A stretch of DNA of 64,000 bases from Podaxis mareebaensis (lineage: Eukaryota > Basidiomycota > Agaricomycetes > Agaricales > Agaricaceae). Both the position numbers and the translations under genes were made by a program. This document shows, one piece after another, positions 44,866-57,520 of the stretch. The notes under the pieces are model-generated. The model was given only the letters and a program-made list of their open reading frames with translations, ran no database searches and was not told the DNA's origin. Within the stretch, counting starts at the first letter, position 1, and each line of letters opens with the position of its first letter. Where the stretch lies: contig JAEUWP010000470.1 in NCBI GenBank assembly GCA_018524725.1, positions 714,172-778,171 on the forward strand, given 5' to 3'.

Positions 44866-47800
44866 TCAAGTATCCGGAGGTGCAGAGGCATTCGTCGGCC
44901 GTTTCTTTTTCTTCTTCTCCTTCTCCCCGCCTGCTGTCTTCTTCTTGGGTCGGACAACTTTGATTGGTTCAGGCGTGCTCGTCCGCAAATCATCGGTCGT
45001 TTCATATAGCGGGAACGACGAAAGATGGGCTGAGTTGGGTAGACTGCCACCCTGGAGAGGTGTTCCACGTCCAGAACTGGTTGTCACAGTCGTCTCACGG
45101 GGTACAGCATTCTCAGGCATCTCTCCCTCCCTCTCAACAATGAAGGTGTTAGACGGTGAGAACTCCTGCGTCGTTGCCCGGAGGAATGGTCTCCGACTTG
45201 CTGTATCTGCCTTGTGCATTAGAAGCTTTGTTGAGAACATAACGTTTGACATACCAGGCAGTAAAGATGGCATATTTTCCAGTCGTACTACTGGGATCGC
45301 CTCGACATCCTCCTCTGTTGGCTTGGGAGGCGGGTCGTCAATAATGTAATATGGATCATCCTTCAGTTGCTCCCTCCTCTCTGCCCTCCGCTGCATTGTT
45401 GCCTAATTGAGCACAAGCCAACAGCACGGAAGTAATCCACTCACCCGCTCGCGTTCCTCTGGCGTCTCGATGTCGGGGTCAACAGGTGTGAGTACATCGC
45501 CCTCCTGAAGCAACTCCGACTCTTTCGCCCTCTTCTTGGAAGATATCTTTGACTTCTTCCCGTTCACCTCCTTCTCCTTCCCCTTCTTACTCTTCTTCTT
45601 TCTCTCTGTTGTTGTCTCTTCAACCGCGGTGACGGGTTCTTGGGGCTGAGGTACTATCCAAGCGTCCAGGTCGAGACCGTCAGGGACAGGTACGCTCGCT
45701 TGGGCGTTCGGCGCGACAGGGTTGAGTTCATAGGTGGAGAACAGAGGTTGTATGAGATAGAGGCTCTTTGGGAAGTTAATGTCTTGGGAGGTCGCGACAT
45801 CGTCCAGAACGGTTGATGGACCTGCAGCAGGGTAGACTGGGGTAGATGCTTTTGAGCGATGGGTGTTGAGATCAGCGATGGTGAAATTGCAAAGTTGGCG
45901 AATGTTCGCGGCCTATTCAGGTTCACTGGGTCGTTAAGGAGTATCTTAAAATGCGATCGGAACGTACCCGTTCTTGGACCTCGATGTGCGGACTTCTAAC
46001 GAGGGCGGCCATCCGTTCTGATATACTTTCTGCCGCACTCTTAACCGTCGGCAGATCATCTTCATCCCACCGCTGCGCTAATTCCGAAGCCCAGAACCCA
46101 AATATTTTGATGGCGGCTTGGATATACATGGAGATGGTCTCTGGAGGGAGACGGGTAAGCTCTGGCTGAAGAAGGTGTGGGAGCAATCTTTCAGGCGCAG
46201 GAAGTTCTCTAATGACGTCGGTGTAAGCGGCATAAGAGATCCAGAAATGGAAGACAGACTGACTCGCAATACTCGCCAACTATCCATGCGGCTGCCCATA
46301 GAACTTCAGAACAACTGCCTTCCTCCCCGGCATTCTGAAACATCGAGTCGTCAGTGAGCACTGAGTACATCAGCTTCACTGCGTAACGCCTTGCTGCACG
46401 AACACGTCCCACAACATCAACCAACTGATCTCGAATTTCGGCTCCGATATTTACGTTGGCGATATGCGCAAGGTCTATGAGTACGGAAATGTACCACTCG
46501 AAATTGGTGACATTTTCATATGTCGACCGCGAGCAAATGGAAAGTATGCGTTGGGACAGTATGAAGCGGTAAGATGGTGATTGACTTGGAGGGATCGGAT
46601 GACTAAGGACGGTAGCAGGGCTTCGTGCAAGGGACTGAGCAGCCGTCACAGATGATGCCGAGTCCGGAACGAGGTGGGAAAGGAGTTGCTGTACAATCGA
46701 CTGCAGATTACTTCTGTTAACCTGAAAAGATATGGGATCTGAGCACATGTCCGAGGGGGTTATATTCCCGAGCTCACCATTGCAGTGACCAAGTCCAACG
46801 CACGCATGCGGATGCTGATGTCTGGATCATTGACACTCGCTAGGATTGTATCCTGATATTCAGCGACGAGGTGGGGGTGGCTGGGCACAATCTTGGCCAT
46901 AGCCAACAGGGCGATATACTTCACTGACAAACTTTCAATGAAGGCCATAAAACATGGAAAGCTGACATACAATTCTGATCCGCGTCCTGGATGAAGGCGG
47001 CCAGTTTTGAGACGCAAAGTTGGGCCAAAGAGTCGCCCGAAGTGCCCTGTAACATGCCTCCAATAATGCACGTATGCACGCATTCGTATAGCAAGGAGAT
47101 TGCAGGCGTGGTTGAAATAAGCTCGGTAATGGGCGGCTGTAGTTTCTTGACGAGTCTGGGCTCATATGGGGACAGTGATCCAAACTGTTATCTTCGTTAA
47201 CAGAAGCATGCTGTGGCTCATGCCTTTGCTCACCAATTTTATTATTTTGATCAGCATCCAATTATTAGTTGAATTGGTCAGCAGATGGAACAATTGTGGC
47301 GCTAAAGTCAGGTAATCCTGAGGATTCCGTCTTGCCAATTCACACAACACGTTCACCGTGGCTGCAACAACTCCTAATTGGATTGGAAATATGAGATGGA
47401 AGATTATCCGCGAGAAATACGGAACGCACCCTGGTCTGGGTCTTCCAACTTTTCAATCAGCCGCGACCGAGCATGTGAACTCGCCTCCGGATATTTCTCG
47501 AGGACTTTGTATATCGCCAAAACTGCCCGTTTGCGAATATGAGCACGAGAGTGATTCAACATAGCGACAAGTTCAGCTGTGAGATCTCGAGCGAGGTCTG
47601 GGGTGATGATCGCTGACAATCCATTCAAGGTCACTGCAATGTCGGCAGGACTGGAGCTAAGATCCTGATATGAGATATCAAGTTCTGTATCAGTCCATGA
47701 TGCATTCGTATGACCGTTTCTCTTCTCACTTTCTTCAGCAGATTCGTGGTGAGCATAAGCACGTCTGTGTCCTCATTAAAGGACTGAGCGGCCGCGAGAT

Positions 47801-48097
47801 ATCCAACGCTCTTCAGGTGGAATCTCGGAGATGACATAGCTTCGACTACATGGAAAGAAGCCCAACCCATATCGTAACCTAGCATGTCCAGCTAAACGAT
47901 GATGAACTCGACACAAAGGTGGTTGAAGAAGAAGAACGTACATAAGTGAGCTTCAATACAGCCCCCGCCTTGAGTTCCATATCCTCGCTTTTGATTTCTT
48001 GCCTAATTTCATCAACCGCTTTCGCTATGAATTTCGATTCATCCTTCTTGTTGGCACGAAGCCCGCGGATGAGGTCCTGAAGGGTACGCTCCCACAT
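44866..48097 (-). CDS. apl5: AP-3 complex subunit delta (delta-adaptin)
   Basis: AP-3 sorts cargo from Golgi/endosomes to the vacuole. The start MWERTLQDLIRGLRANKKDE is the delta-adaptin hallmark, followed by EIKSEDMELKAGAVLKLTYLDMLGYDMGW. The adaptin HEAT-like solenoid covers about the first 620 residues (for example RKRAVLAIYKVLEKYP, VNVLCELARRNPQDYLTLAP, NNWMLIKIIKLFGSLSPYEPRL, KYIALLAMAKIVPSHPHLV). A hinge rich in Lys/Glu (ERKKKSKKGKEKE) and a tail with PYYIIDDPPPKPTEEDVEAIPV follow. It ends in a Lys-rich segment and SAPPDT. About ten exons. Length near 900 residues matches fungal delta-adaptins. Confidence 0.94.
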
Positions 48098-48928
48098 ACG
48101 AATGGATCAGTACTTGGCACTGAGATTCCTCTGTAATCGCGTATCACAAGCTGTAAGGGATGGTTTGGATAGACAGTCTGACCTCAGCGGAGTGACGGCA
48201 AAAGCATGTCAGTGTATGAGTAAATGTAGGCAAACCGAGTGAGTGACCCGGCACGTGCTTGAATTATTGAAGTTGTCGGACTCCATATTTCTATACCGCT
48301 AAGTACACTACTGCTAAGTAAGACGCGGCGAGCGTATGCTACGTGCTTGAATGACGATGCCTTGCTATTAGTTGCTAAATTCCTTCCAGCCAAACACTCC
48401 CCACCCTTTGACCTCGAGGCCCGGGCCCTCAATATAAACCAGCAACGAATACTATCTTTACATCAACTCTTCCGGTTTCAGGCTCATTCAACGGCTGAAT
48501 CGTCGTCAGGGGCTATAAACGCATGATCACAGGACGGGTGGTGTCACAGAAACATATCCACCGATCCATGGCAATACTATCTGGGTACCATCACAAGTTT
48601 CATGATCAGCCATGCTGAAATACCATGCAGGAATTTCTAGTCTGCCGTAGACTCACGTGTCTTTCCTTATAAGTCTTTGACGACGATACAAGGAATTTCG
48701 TCGCTGAAGCGCCCGGAGGGTTTCATCCATGCCGGGCTATGATGGCATCATCACTCACCTCCTTCATGAGTTCCTACTCCACAGTTTGACCTCACAATCT
48801 CTGAGATTTGTCATGGATACTTAATATATGGTTGTTGATGTCACTTCTGCGCTCGTCGTGGATTCACCTTATATTCATAGGGCACCAGCGCTCGCACAAT
48901 TCTTCGTTTTTTCCCCCGGCCTGCCCCG
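48098..48928. promoter_or_regulatory. Divergent spacer between AP-3 delta and RhoGEF
   Basis: This 831-bp region separates two divergently oriented starts. It is AT-rich in places with no supported gene; an open frame at 48184-48432 on the minus strand has no family resemblance. Confidence 0.4.
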
Positions 48929-50757
48929 ATGACTTCAACACCAGAGCTCTCCCCGCCCTCGAGCGCTAATTCCTCTGACGATGATTACCCCTTTTTCTCT
49001 GCGCTGTCGACCAGTGCATTCCCATTTCTCCCAAATCCTGTTTATTTATCCTTGGAGCCCCCCAAATCGACGATGCACTCGGAGGATCCCATACACGAAA
49101 ATGGAACACATTCCTATACCCAAAATGCTATATACCCAACGTCACCTAATCCTTGTAGCAAAGATTTCGACCCTTGCCCCATCTCCCAGACTGTCTCCAA
49201 ACCCCTCGAATCGCGCGCAATCTCTATCCAAGCACCGCCGGGTGCCGCCTGGAGTCACTTGTCTGCACATGTTCCGGAGACTACAACGGACCTCGAATTC
49301 CACAATAATGCTCGCGGACATCGGAAAAGCGATTCACTGCCTCATACCTTCGACCGACAGTTCCACAGGCCCAGACAGCCTTCCTTTGTCAAATTCCCAG
49401 AAACACTCCCTGTACGTACGAGGTGTTACCCGTGTAAATCACCATTAATGTCGTTTTACAGTTGAACAAACCACAACTTCATGGTCTACGCTCTCCCCAT
49501 CCGCGTTGTATCTCCAATACAATCGGGACGGAAGCCCTCATTTCTCTTGCATGGACTGGGGAAATATCTTCTCCGATTGTTATTTCGGGCTACGTCCCAT
49601 CGCGTGTTGGAGATACTTATATATGGCCGAAACTCAAAATATCCGACGCCGAGGTAACTGCATCTCGTAGAGCGTCATGGCCCAGTGCTGGACAAGGGGA
49701 CGGATGTGGCGATAGGCCCGGTGGACAAGAACCCCACTTCCAATCAGACAGTCTGTCATCTCATCACTCCGAATCGAGGCGTTGGACTTTGGCGAACGCT
49801 ATTTCAGATGATCGTATGACCGACGAATCCCTTGTGGAACTCCTTGAAGAACTTCGGCTGCGTCGCTTGCGTTCGACAGAGAGGTCTACTTTCAGGTTTT
49901 CACTGAATCCCCCAACACCGACCAGTGAAGCACCAATTCATAGTGATTCAGAACTTGACATTTCCTCACCATCTCAAACCACGATTTCCGACGACATCTC
50001 CAAGAAGTGGACCACTGCCCGGCGAATGCTTCTTGTCTGCAGGGAACTAATTCGGACGGAACGCCATTACCTCTTGTCACTGAATGTCCTCGCCAAGGGA
50101 GAAACGCAATCTCCTCCACCTCCCCTCATGCTATCTCAACTTCCTGGTCTTATACGTGCAAGTGGCCTTCTTCTGGATGCGATGGAAAAGAATCCTAGTG
50201 TTCTGGGTGTTTGTACCGCGTTCGTCCAAGCGTATGAGCAATTGGAAGAGGCCCTTGTGCAGTGGTGCAGAGTGGTAGGGGAATTCTTCGCCACCAACTC
50301 CGACGGTAACTCCTTCGTGGTCAAACGCTCCAACAGTGCTCCTGTAGACTCTAGTCCTATCGTTGGAGAGAAAGGCCCAGCTCTGCTGACGAAGCGCGTC
50401 GGATCATGGGGTAGGAAGATGCACTCTAGAACGCTCAACATTGATGATATTACCTCCTTGGTTACTCGGAATCCCAAGAGCAAATCGCACCTTAAGCCAT
50501 TGGTCAGGGACCTAGCGATTTTGCCGACGCAGCGAATTACCCGCTATGTCCTAATGTTCAAAGGTGAGCGATCACTCGCCGCTGAGTATTATTGATGTTG
50601 ATGTTGATGACAATTCGCGATAGACCTTCTTGTTCATTCGCCTCCCCTCGATATCCGGGCCACGATCGAACGTGCCACTGAAGCAGCTCAGACACTGGCC
50701 CAAAAAGCTGACAGAGCTCAAGACCACGCCGCGTTTCGGGTGGTTTCCCCCACGTGA
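48929..50757 (+). CDS. RhoGEF (DH-domain) protein lacking a visible PH domain
   Basis: DH domains load GTP on Rho-family GTPases, which control polarity and the actin cytoskeleton. Three exons: a Ser/Pro-rich N-terminus (MTSTPELSPPSSANSSDDDY), then a long exon containing AWTGEISSPIVISGYVP, then a short last exon. The DH domain begins ARRMLLVCRELIRTERHYLLSLNVL and contains the conserved CR3-like segment LAILPTQRITRYVLMFK, continued after the intron by DLLVHSPPLDIRATIERA. The protein ends only about 30 residues later (FRVVSPT), so no PH domain is encoded. Most DH proteins carry a PH domain next to DH. About 575 residues. Target GTPase unknown. Confidence 0.85.
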
Positions 50758-51587
50758 ATAGAGGCAATGCCTACATGTAATTCTTCCATAAAGTCTCGAT
50801 TCGCCGCAATGTAAATTGATAGTCGCTTCATGTCCCTTTATCAAGCTTCAACCTTGGTGATCGGATCTTACATGTTAGAAGAGCGGAAGCATCAACAGAC
50901 ATGTTAGCGCTTAGCAACATCAAGCGATTGAGTGATTGTTTGACGCTTGTCTACTTATTTCTGCAACCGACGTCAGGCCCTGATGGTGACTATTCAAGTT
51001 ACACTTCTGTTCCTGACACGCGTCAGCTTTGGCCATATCATCACTCTGTTCACCTGCAGCCGCGCAAAATTATGCATCTTTGAAGACTTCTAAAGAAGTT
51101 GTAATTGGAGTGCTAGCGCTATGAACCCGTTGTAGGAAGTCAATTGTTCTAAATATTCATAATTCACTGATCTCGATTAATAACCAATACGATAACGAAC
51201 GACCTGCTCAATGCTCTGCTACTGATACCCTTTTGTTTGCCTTGCTCACAGCGCCTCCAAGTACTACCCCAGGCCAAATTGAGATCATAGACGACCAGCG
51301 TGGAGCATCTCATGCGCGAATCTTAGAGGAACTCCGGCCTGGGCAAGCTCGGTGATTCCTCCAGTGTCTCTTGGTATGTACCGCTAAGGATACCCGCGAT
51401 TGCAGATACGCTCCAACTGGGTCTAACGTAGGTGGGAGTCCGGAAAACCTCGCGGGTAATTTCTGTCATGTGTTCACAGGTAGACATCGGAAGGACTATA
51501 AATGTGTCCAGGTTCGCGTGGATGAAGAACAACATACCTTCTCACCCCCATAATATTCTCTCCTTCTCACACATAGACACCCTCCCC
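50758..51587. promoter_or_regulatory. Intergenic region upstream of monooxygenase
   Basis: This 830-bp stretch contains only short frames without resemblance to known proteins. It should hold the RhoGEF 3' UTR and the monooxygenase promoter. Confidence 0.35.
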
Positions 51588-54181
51588 ATGTCGACATACG
51601 AGCTCGGAAACTTCTGCATCGATGCAGCGCGTCCAATGAGGGTCGTGGTCATTGGTGCTGGCTATAGCGGTACGTTAATATCATTACTCCTCCATAAGTG
51701 CAGGCGCTCAAGATTAGCATCAGGTATTGTTTCTGGTATTCGGTAAGTCGGACACAAACTGTCGACCTGTGAAGGCAGCGATAACCGAGAGCAATCGTAG
51801 TCTTCGCCAAAAGGCCAAGAATGTTGACATGACTATCTACGAGGCACACAGCGGTGTCGGTGGCACCTGGTTTGCCAACAAATATCCTGTAAGTCCAGAT
51901 ATTGTCTCTTGAGTGGCCGTGCGAATGACTCCCGTCGAACAGGGTTTGGCTTGCGATATCCCCTCGCACTGCGTAGGTGTTATACTTTGTCTCGTGTTTC
52001 GTTGATACTCATTTTCACATTCCCTAGTATCAATTGACGTTTGAGAACAACGTAAGTTTGCGCTGCTCCTGATGGGCTTCGTGCTCAATGCACCTCCACA
52101 ACAGAAAAACTGGTCTAAATTCTACGTCCCTGGCCCTGAAATTCGCGAGTACATCGAGGGAGTCGTCGACAAATACAAGTTGCGCCCATTCATCAAACTC
52201 CAGCACCGCGTAGTTGGCCTTCGCTACGACGAGGCCGCTGGAAAGTGGCACATCTCTGTCAGCCGGCCTGTCCCCGGCAAGGAGGGCGAGACCGAAGTTA
52301 TCCAGGATGTCGCCGACGTTGTGATTTCCGGTGTCGGCAATCTCAGTATTTTGACCTGGCCCGATATCCAAGGAATCGAGACCTTCCAAGGAGAGCTTAT
52401 CCACAGTGCAGCTTGGAAGACCAAGGAAGGAGAAGGCAAGTGGGAAGACACCGTCAAGACCTGGGGCGAGAAACGCGTCGGTGTTATCGGTGTCGTAAGT
52501 GATTTCCAAATGCACTTGACTTGATTGTGCTAATCAGGGTATGTCAAGGGCTCATCGGGCATCCAAATTGTTGCCAGCTTGCAGCCTCGCGTCAAGAAGC
52601 TAGTCAACTTTGTTCGCGGGAAGACATGGATTTCTGCCAGTTTTGCCAAAGAGAAACTCTTGGAACTTTCTGATGGCGAGAGTGTACCAAACTGTAAGTT
52701 GGTCCCCTGCGCATTCTCGGAGTTGGGAAACTTATGCCACCGTACTAGATGAATTTAGGGAGAAGGACTTCAAGAGGTTCGAGGATGATAAGCAATACCA
52801 GGACTGGCGTCGCGGTCTTGAGAACAGTATCAACGTAGGCCTCGGTCGTCCGATTTCCGACACCGTTGATAACGCTTTCCATAGATCGCCCACCTTGCCA
52901 CAATTCATGGACACCCCATTCAGAAGCTTGCACAAGAAGAGTTCAGGAAGGACATGATTAGGCGTCTGGCGAAGAAGCCTTGGATCGCGGATCACCGTAA
53001 GGGACTTCTTTCTCGCTACTGACTAATCTAACATATTGGTAGTTATTCCCGATTTTGCGATCGCTTGCCGTCGCTTGACGCCTGGACCCGGTTACCTCGA
53101 AGCTCTCTGTGAAGATAACGTATGGCAAAGAGCTAGTTTTTTTTGCGTTGTCGTCTAATTGACATTCTTCTAGTGCGACTTCGTCCCCACACCCATTAAA
53201 CAGATCTTGCCCAACGGAATTGAACTTGTCGACGGAAGGATTGAGGAACTCGATGTCATCGTCTGCGCCACTGGTATGCCTTAGCTTTTTGTGCAACCGG
53301 AACATAACCAAACACATCGTTCCAGGGTTCGATACATCGTGCAAATACGGCTTCCCCATTATCGGCCGCAACGGTGTTGACCTCGCTGATAAGTACACTC
53401 CTGTCCCCAAGACCTACCTCGGTGTTGCTGCCGATGGATTCCCCAACTTCTTCCATGTATTCGGCCCCAACTCGGCTGTCGGCGCTGGTTCCTTGTTGCT
53501 CCTCATCGAACGTCAGGCAGAATACGCAGTTCAGGCTACCTTGAAGATGCAACGTGAGCGCCTGAAGAGTATCGAAGTCAAGACAGAAGCCGTCAATGAC
53601 TTTGATCAATACTTGGAGGTACGAAACAAAATGTTTGTTCTGAAATACCAAATACTCATACCAAGCGATAGAACTACTTCCCTAAGGTGTGCCAGTACCA
53701 TCTAAGGTATACCCGGTAATTTACGCAACGATCATAGACTGTCTACGGTCAGAAGTGCCGCTCGTGGTACAAGGCTGGCAAATCCGCAGACGGCCGCGTT
53801 ATCGGCCTCTGGCCAGGTAAATGTTCCTTGACGGTCAAATAACATACGGGTCTCACCTTTCCCGGTCTTTCTCTCAAGGCTCGCCACTGCATGCCGTCAA
53901 GTCTCTCATGTACCCCCGCTGGGAGGACTACAACTACGAGAAGCTGGATGGTGATGCCAAGAACCGCTTCTACTTCCTTGGAGATGGTAACACCGTTGCC
54001 GACTTGGACCCCGAAGCAGACAGTGCGTACCCCTCGTTACCACGTTCCAACGGCTTCTGACTTGAGCATTACAGAGGCTTGGTACCTCCTCCCCGAAAAC
54101 ATCGACTACCCCACTGGTAAGTAGCCATATGATATGCCGTACTAAGTCCTTACAAGCCACATCATAGTCCCCTCCGAGTAA
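51588..54181 (+). CDS. FAD-dependent monooxygenase, Baeyer-Villiger type
   Basis: These enzymes use FAD and NADPH to oxidise ketones to esters or related substrates. The FAD Rossmann motif is VVVIGAGYSG (split by an intron inside the last Gly codon), followed by KNVDMTIYEAHSGVGGTWFANKYPG. The type I BVMO signature lies in FQGELIHSAAW (F-x-G-x3-H-x3-W). The NADPH Rossmann motif is RVGVIGVGSSGIQIV. Further family segments are VIVCATGFDTSC and FPNFFHVFGPNSAVG. At least eleven exons, ending with a short exon YPT/VPSE; stop 54179-54181. Length near 600 residues. The substrate is not predictable; a role in secondary or steroid-like metabolism is inference, and the neighbours do not form a biosynthetic cluster. 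Confidence 0.92.
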
Positions 54182-54393
54182 ATTCGTGGCCCGAGCGTGT
54201 GTATATATAGAAGACGAGACCTACCACCTTCCTTCCCTTAATCCTGCACGGTTAATCGCGAGAACTTTTGTAACCTGTACTTAGATGTATTTTATCGATG
54301 CGCTCAGTTTCTCTCAATTAAGTTTCCCCGCAAAGGACGACATGTTCATACAACCGAAGGTGACAGCACAACGAAAGAAGTCCGATGGGAGAA
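54182..54393. other. Convergent intergenic region
   Basis: This 212-bp region between the monooxygenase and EXO84 3' ends shows nothing beyond probable 3' UTRs. Confidence 0.35.
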
Positions 54394-57300
54394 TCAGATC
54401 ATTCCCTCTCTCTGAGGGACAACTCCTCTAGGCGTCTGTTGTCCGCTGCCTCCACTGCTGCCAAGTTGACTTCCTGGCCGATTGGCTGACCTGGGTGGCA
54501 ACGTCGGGTTGCCTCGCACGGATCTAGCCCTCACACTTCCTCCAGGGCTCGCAGACTCCAAATTTCTGTCTCTGTCATGTCGATCTCTAACAGAGCCGAA
54601 GTGACTACCGTCGGGTCTTCCCAAGCCAGTCAGGGAAGTGGCCAAGCCCGCACTACCAGGCGGAGATCTTACTCTTCTAGGAGAAGGGCCAAGACCCGTT
54701 ATGGGCGCTGACATGGGGCTGGGAGATAAGGGCATCGGGGCCGGAAGCGCACTGACACTACCGGATGCAGCACTGGCAATGGGTGTTCGACTGCGGCTGG
54801 GGTACGAGGGAGATGGAGGATGCGCTGATACAGATGACGATGGTGTTTGCGGTGTTGCGGAGGTAGGTGCAATATCGGCCAATGGTGGTGTGCCACTTCT
54901 CGGGCTGCTTGGCTCTCTGAAAGCGGATGGAGGTGCTGGTGAACGATGTCGTGTCGGTGGTGGAGGGGCTGAAAGAGTTGGCGGAGGGGGTGCAGGTGGT
55001 AGCTGCTGGATTGGGGGGGATTCTTTTTCTTCTGGTAGTGACGGCGGTTGAGGAATGGATTGGCCAAGGTCGAGCTGCTTGACAAGGGATGAAAGATCAC
55101 CCTGTTTAGACACTCGATGGGCAGCGAACGAAAAGTGAGTTGACCCCTTGTCAATTTCCTTCGGCCTTTCCACCAGAAGCTGGTCGAGGAGGTGGCGGAA
55201 ATCAAGGCCATGTTCTTGGAGGAGCTAGGACTGGGGTCAGATCCCCCGAGTGGAACAAGAAGAGATAAATCCTACTTTGCGGCTTTCAATTTGTGCAATA
55301 GCAATGGCTTCTTGCACAACGGTAGGTTCTACATCTTTCGTGTACACTTGTTTTCTGAACATTTCCGAAAATACCTTCAACTGATCTTGAGCCCAGACCA
55401 CAAATGCTAAAAAGGATGATGGTCAGGACAAGATGTTAGGTAGTCGGATAGTACCCACCACTTGTGGACTCGTTATCTTTGAAGCTTGCCAGATACCAGT
55501 CAGCGGTATGTTTGATACCCGTGAACCAAACCACGCTGAGATCTCCGACATACGAGCTGATATCTCCTTCAAACCGGATCTTTCTCATCAATCCTGTTAT
55601 TACGCTGGTGCGCATCTCCAAAAATGTTTTACGAGCAGCAGCCGCTGATTTTAATCGGACCAGCAGAGAAATGAGCATGACACATGTTGACTTCTTGTTT
55701 GACGGCATAGAGAGAGATGCGAGAAGGGCGGCAGTAAGTTGATTCGTCAGGTTGGGTAGTTTGGCTTGTAAGGGGGGTGTAGTCGACAAGCGGGCTTGCC
55801 CTATTGCGATAATGAGCACCAGCCGCCTACCAGGATTGGGGAACCTTACCTTGTTCAACGAGGTCCACGGCTTTCGTCCACTCGCGGAGCGCGATCGCCA
55901 CCGTTAAGTCATCGGACCACTCCCCAACCCATCGGGCATCCCTGTCAGCCTTTTCTTTGGCGTCGTCGATACCGTCGGCCCCAGGAAAGTCACCTCCTCG
56001 CCTTGCGAGATCAGCCATCCATTCTGGCATAGGCGGTGCAACGGAACTTCTCTGAGAAAGGTCTTAGTTGGGACGGAAGCATAGGAAACGGCGCGACGAA
56101 CATCACCGCCCTGCCACATACTCTTTCGTCGTTCGTGTTCGCCTTCACGCTCCTTTCGTTTCTTAGCAGCTAATTCATCCGCAACTTGTCGAAATTGGAC
56201 GAGGAGAGATTTCTTATCGGCAGCCGTCTCTGTTCGGTATACATATGTGTCTTTGCCTTGGCGAATCTTGAAAACGTTGGTCATGTCTTTGCACTGCAAT
56301 TAGAGGGATTTAGAGGAGCAGGGGATCGGAAGAACGTACTTGGGGAATCCTTGGTATCGAGAACCAGCATATCATTGAGGGACCAACATCTCTCGGCCAC
56401 AAGTTTCCCTTCATTAACGGTCGACCCATCACTGCTTGCACCTGCATTTCTCCTTCTCCTTCGTGCCACCAGAACAGCATCGTCAAGAATCACGAATTTG
56501 ACTTTTCCGACAACCTTGTATGTTGCAGCGTTCAAACTATATACGCCCTCCATTTCGCTTACGACGTGTCTGCCAGGAGTGGTTGGAACAAACTTGGCTG
56601 CGCCTTCAATTGATGCATGTAGGGCCTGCATCTGATTGAAGTATAGGATACGAAGGTCGGCAACAGAGGAGCGTTTGTACGTAGACAAGGTCCCGGTGCT
56701 CGAGGAGGTGGGATCTGGGATATGCAGAATAGAAGGCATGGATTTGTATTCGGAGAGTAGGTCCTTCAGTTCTAGCATTTCGTTCTCGAGTACCGAGATT
56801 TCCTTCGATATGAGGACGAATTCGGCATAACTGAACTTTGTGTTAGAGACCGGCGACATAAATCAAGTGCGGGAGGGGTACTTTTTGAAAACGGAGCGTT
56901 GAAGATCGGATGCTGTGTCGTCCTTGGCCACACGTAGAGAGGATTGGAGGCTTTTGAGTTCGGCTTCTGTTGAATTAGCAAGTTTGAGTTTGATGACTGT
57001 ATGTATTTTAGTAAACGTCTCTGGATGGATAGGAGGACCTACAAGCGTCGGCGTCGAAATCTTCAGAACTAAGGAGTTTCTTGTCTTCGGCTGCGATGGT
57101 GCCGTCCTCCGGCTTGGAAGACTTGTCGCGAAGATCTTCATCTTCATTCAGAGGCTCTCTGACGCGTTGCGGAGAGGAGACAAATGCTCCCGGAAGGCTT
57201 GGAATAGCAGGGATAGCATTGAGCTCTGTTGGACCAGATATGTCTGCATAGCGCATCGACATCCGCTTCTTGATCTTGTCGTCAACACGAGACTTGCGAA

Positions 57301-57394
57301 CATCACGTAGAGTCTGTTTAGAAAGCTTGCTAGGTGAACGTTGGGCCTTGCGGGGTGCCTCCGAGGGACGGCGGGTGCGGAGGGAGGAGTCCAT
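54394..57394 (-). CDS. exo84: Exocyst complex subunit EXO84
   Basis: The exocyst tethers secretory vesicles to the plasma membrane at growth sites. The N-terminus is basic (MDSSLRTRRPSEAPRKAQR). The Vps51/Exo84 N-terminal coil is KLANSTEAELKSLQSSLRVAKDD, then YAEFVLISKEISVLENEMLELKDLL, typical of EXO84. A PH-like domain follows (VVGKVKFVILDDAVLVARRRR, DTYVYRTETAADKKSLLVQF). The C-terminal helical part includes WVGEWSDDLTVAIALREWTKAVDLVEQ and TFLEMRTSVITGLMRKIRFEG. A last exon adds about 230 Pro/Ser-rich residues ending VVPQREGMI. At least eight exons. The Pro-rich tail is unusual in length and could be lineage-specific. Confidence 0.92.
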
Positions 57395-57520
57395 TACTCC
57401 TAAGTGTCGTGGGTGACGGTGAGGAGAAATAGGTAACCACGGTCATAAATGAAATACTTGTAATTAAATAATAATAAACGTGACATTCTTCTGACCGCCA
57501 CCACCACCACCACCACCACA
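57395..57520. promoter_or_regulatory. Very short divergent promoter of EXO84 and SKT5
   Basis: Only 126 bp separate the two start codons. The part next to SKT5 is a CCA repeat; the rest is AT-rich (AATTAAATAATAATAAAC at about 57462-57479), a likely core promoter. Confidence 0.55.
57498..57519 (+). repeat. CCA trinucleotide repeat before SKT5 start
   Basis: Seven CCA units lie directly before the ACAATGG start context. Length may vary between strains; it forms the 5' leader of SKT5. Confidence 0.85.

Noticed and set aside
51588..54181. Secondary-metabolite cluster around the monooxygenase
   Set aside because: Neighbours are RhoGEF and EXO84; no synthase, cyclase or transporter lies next to it.
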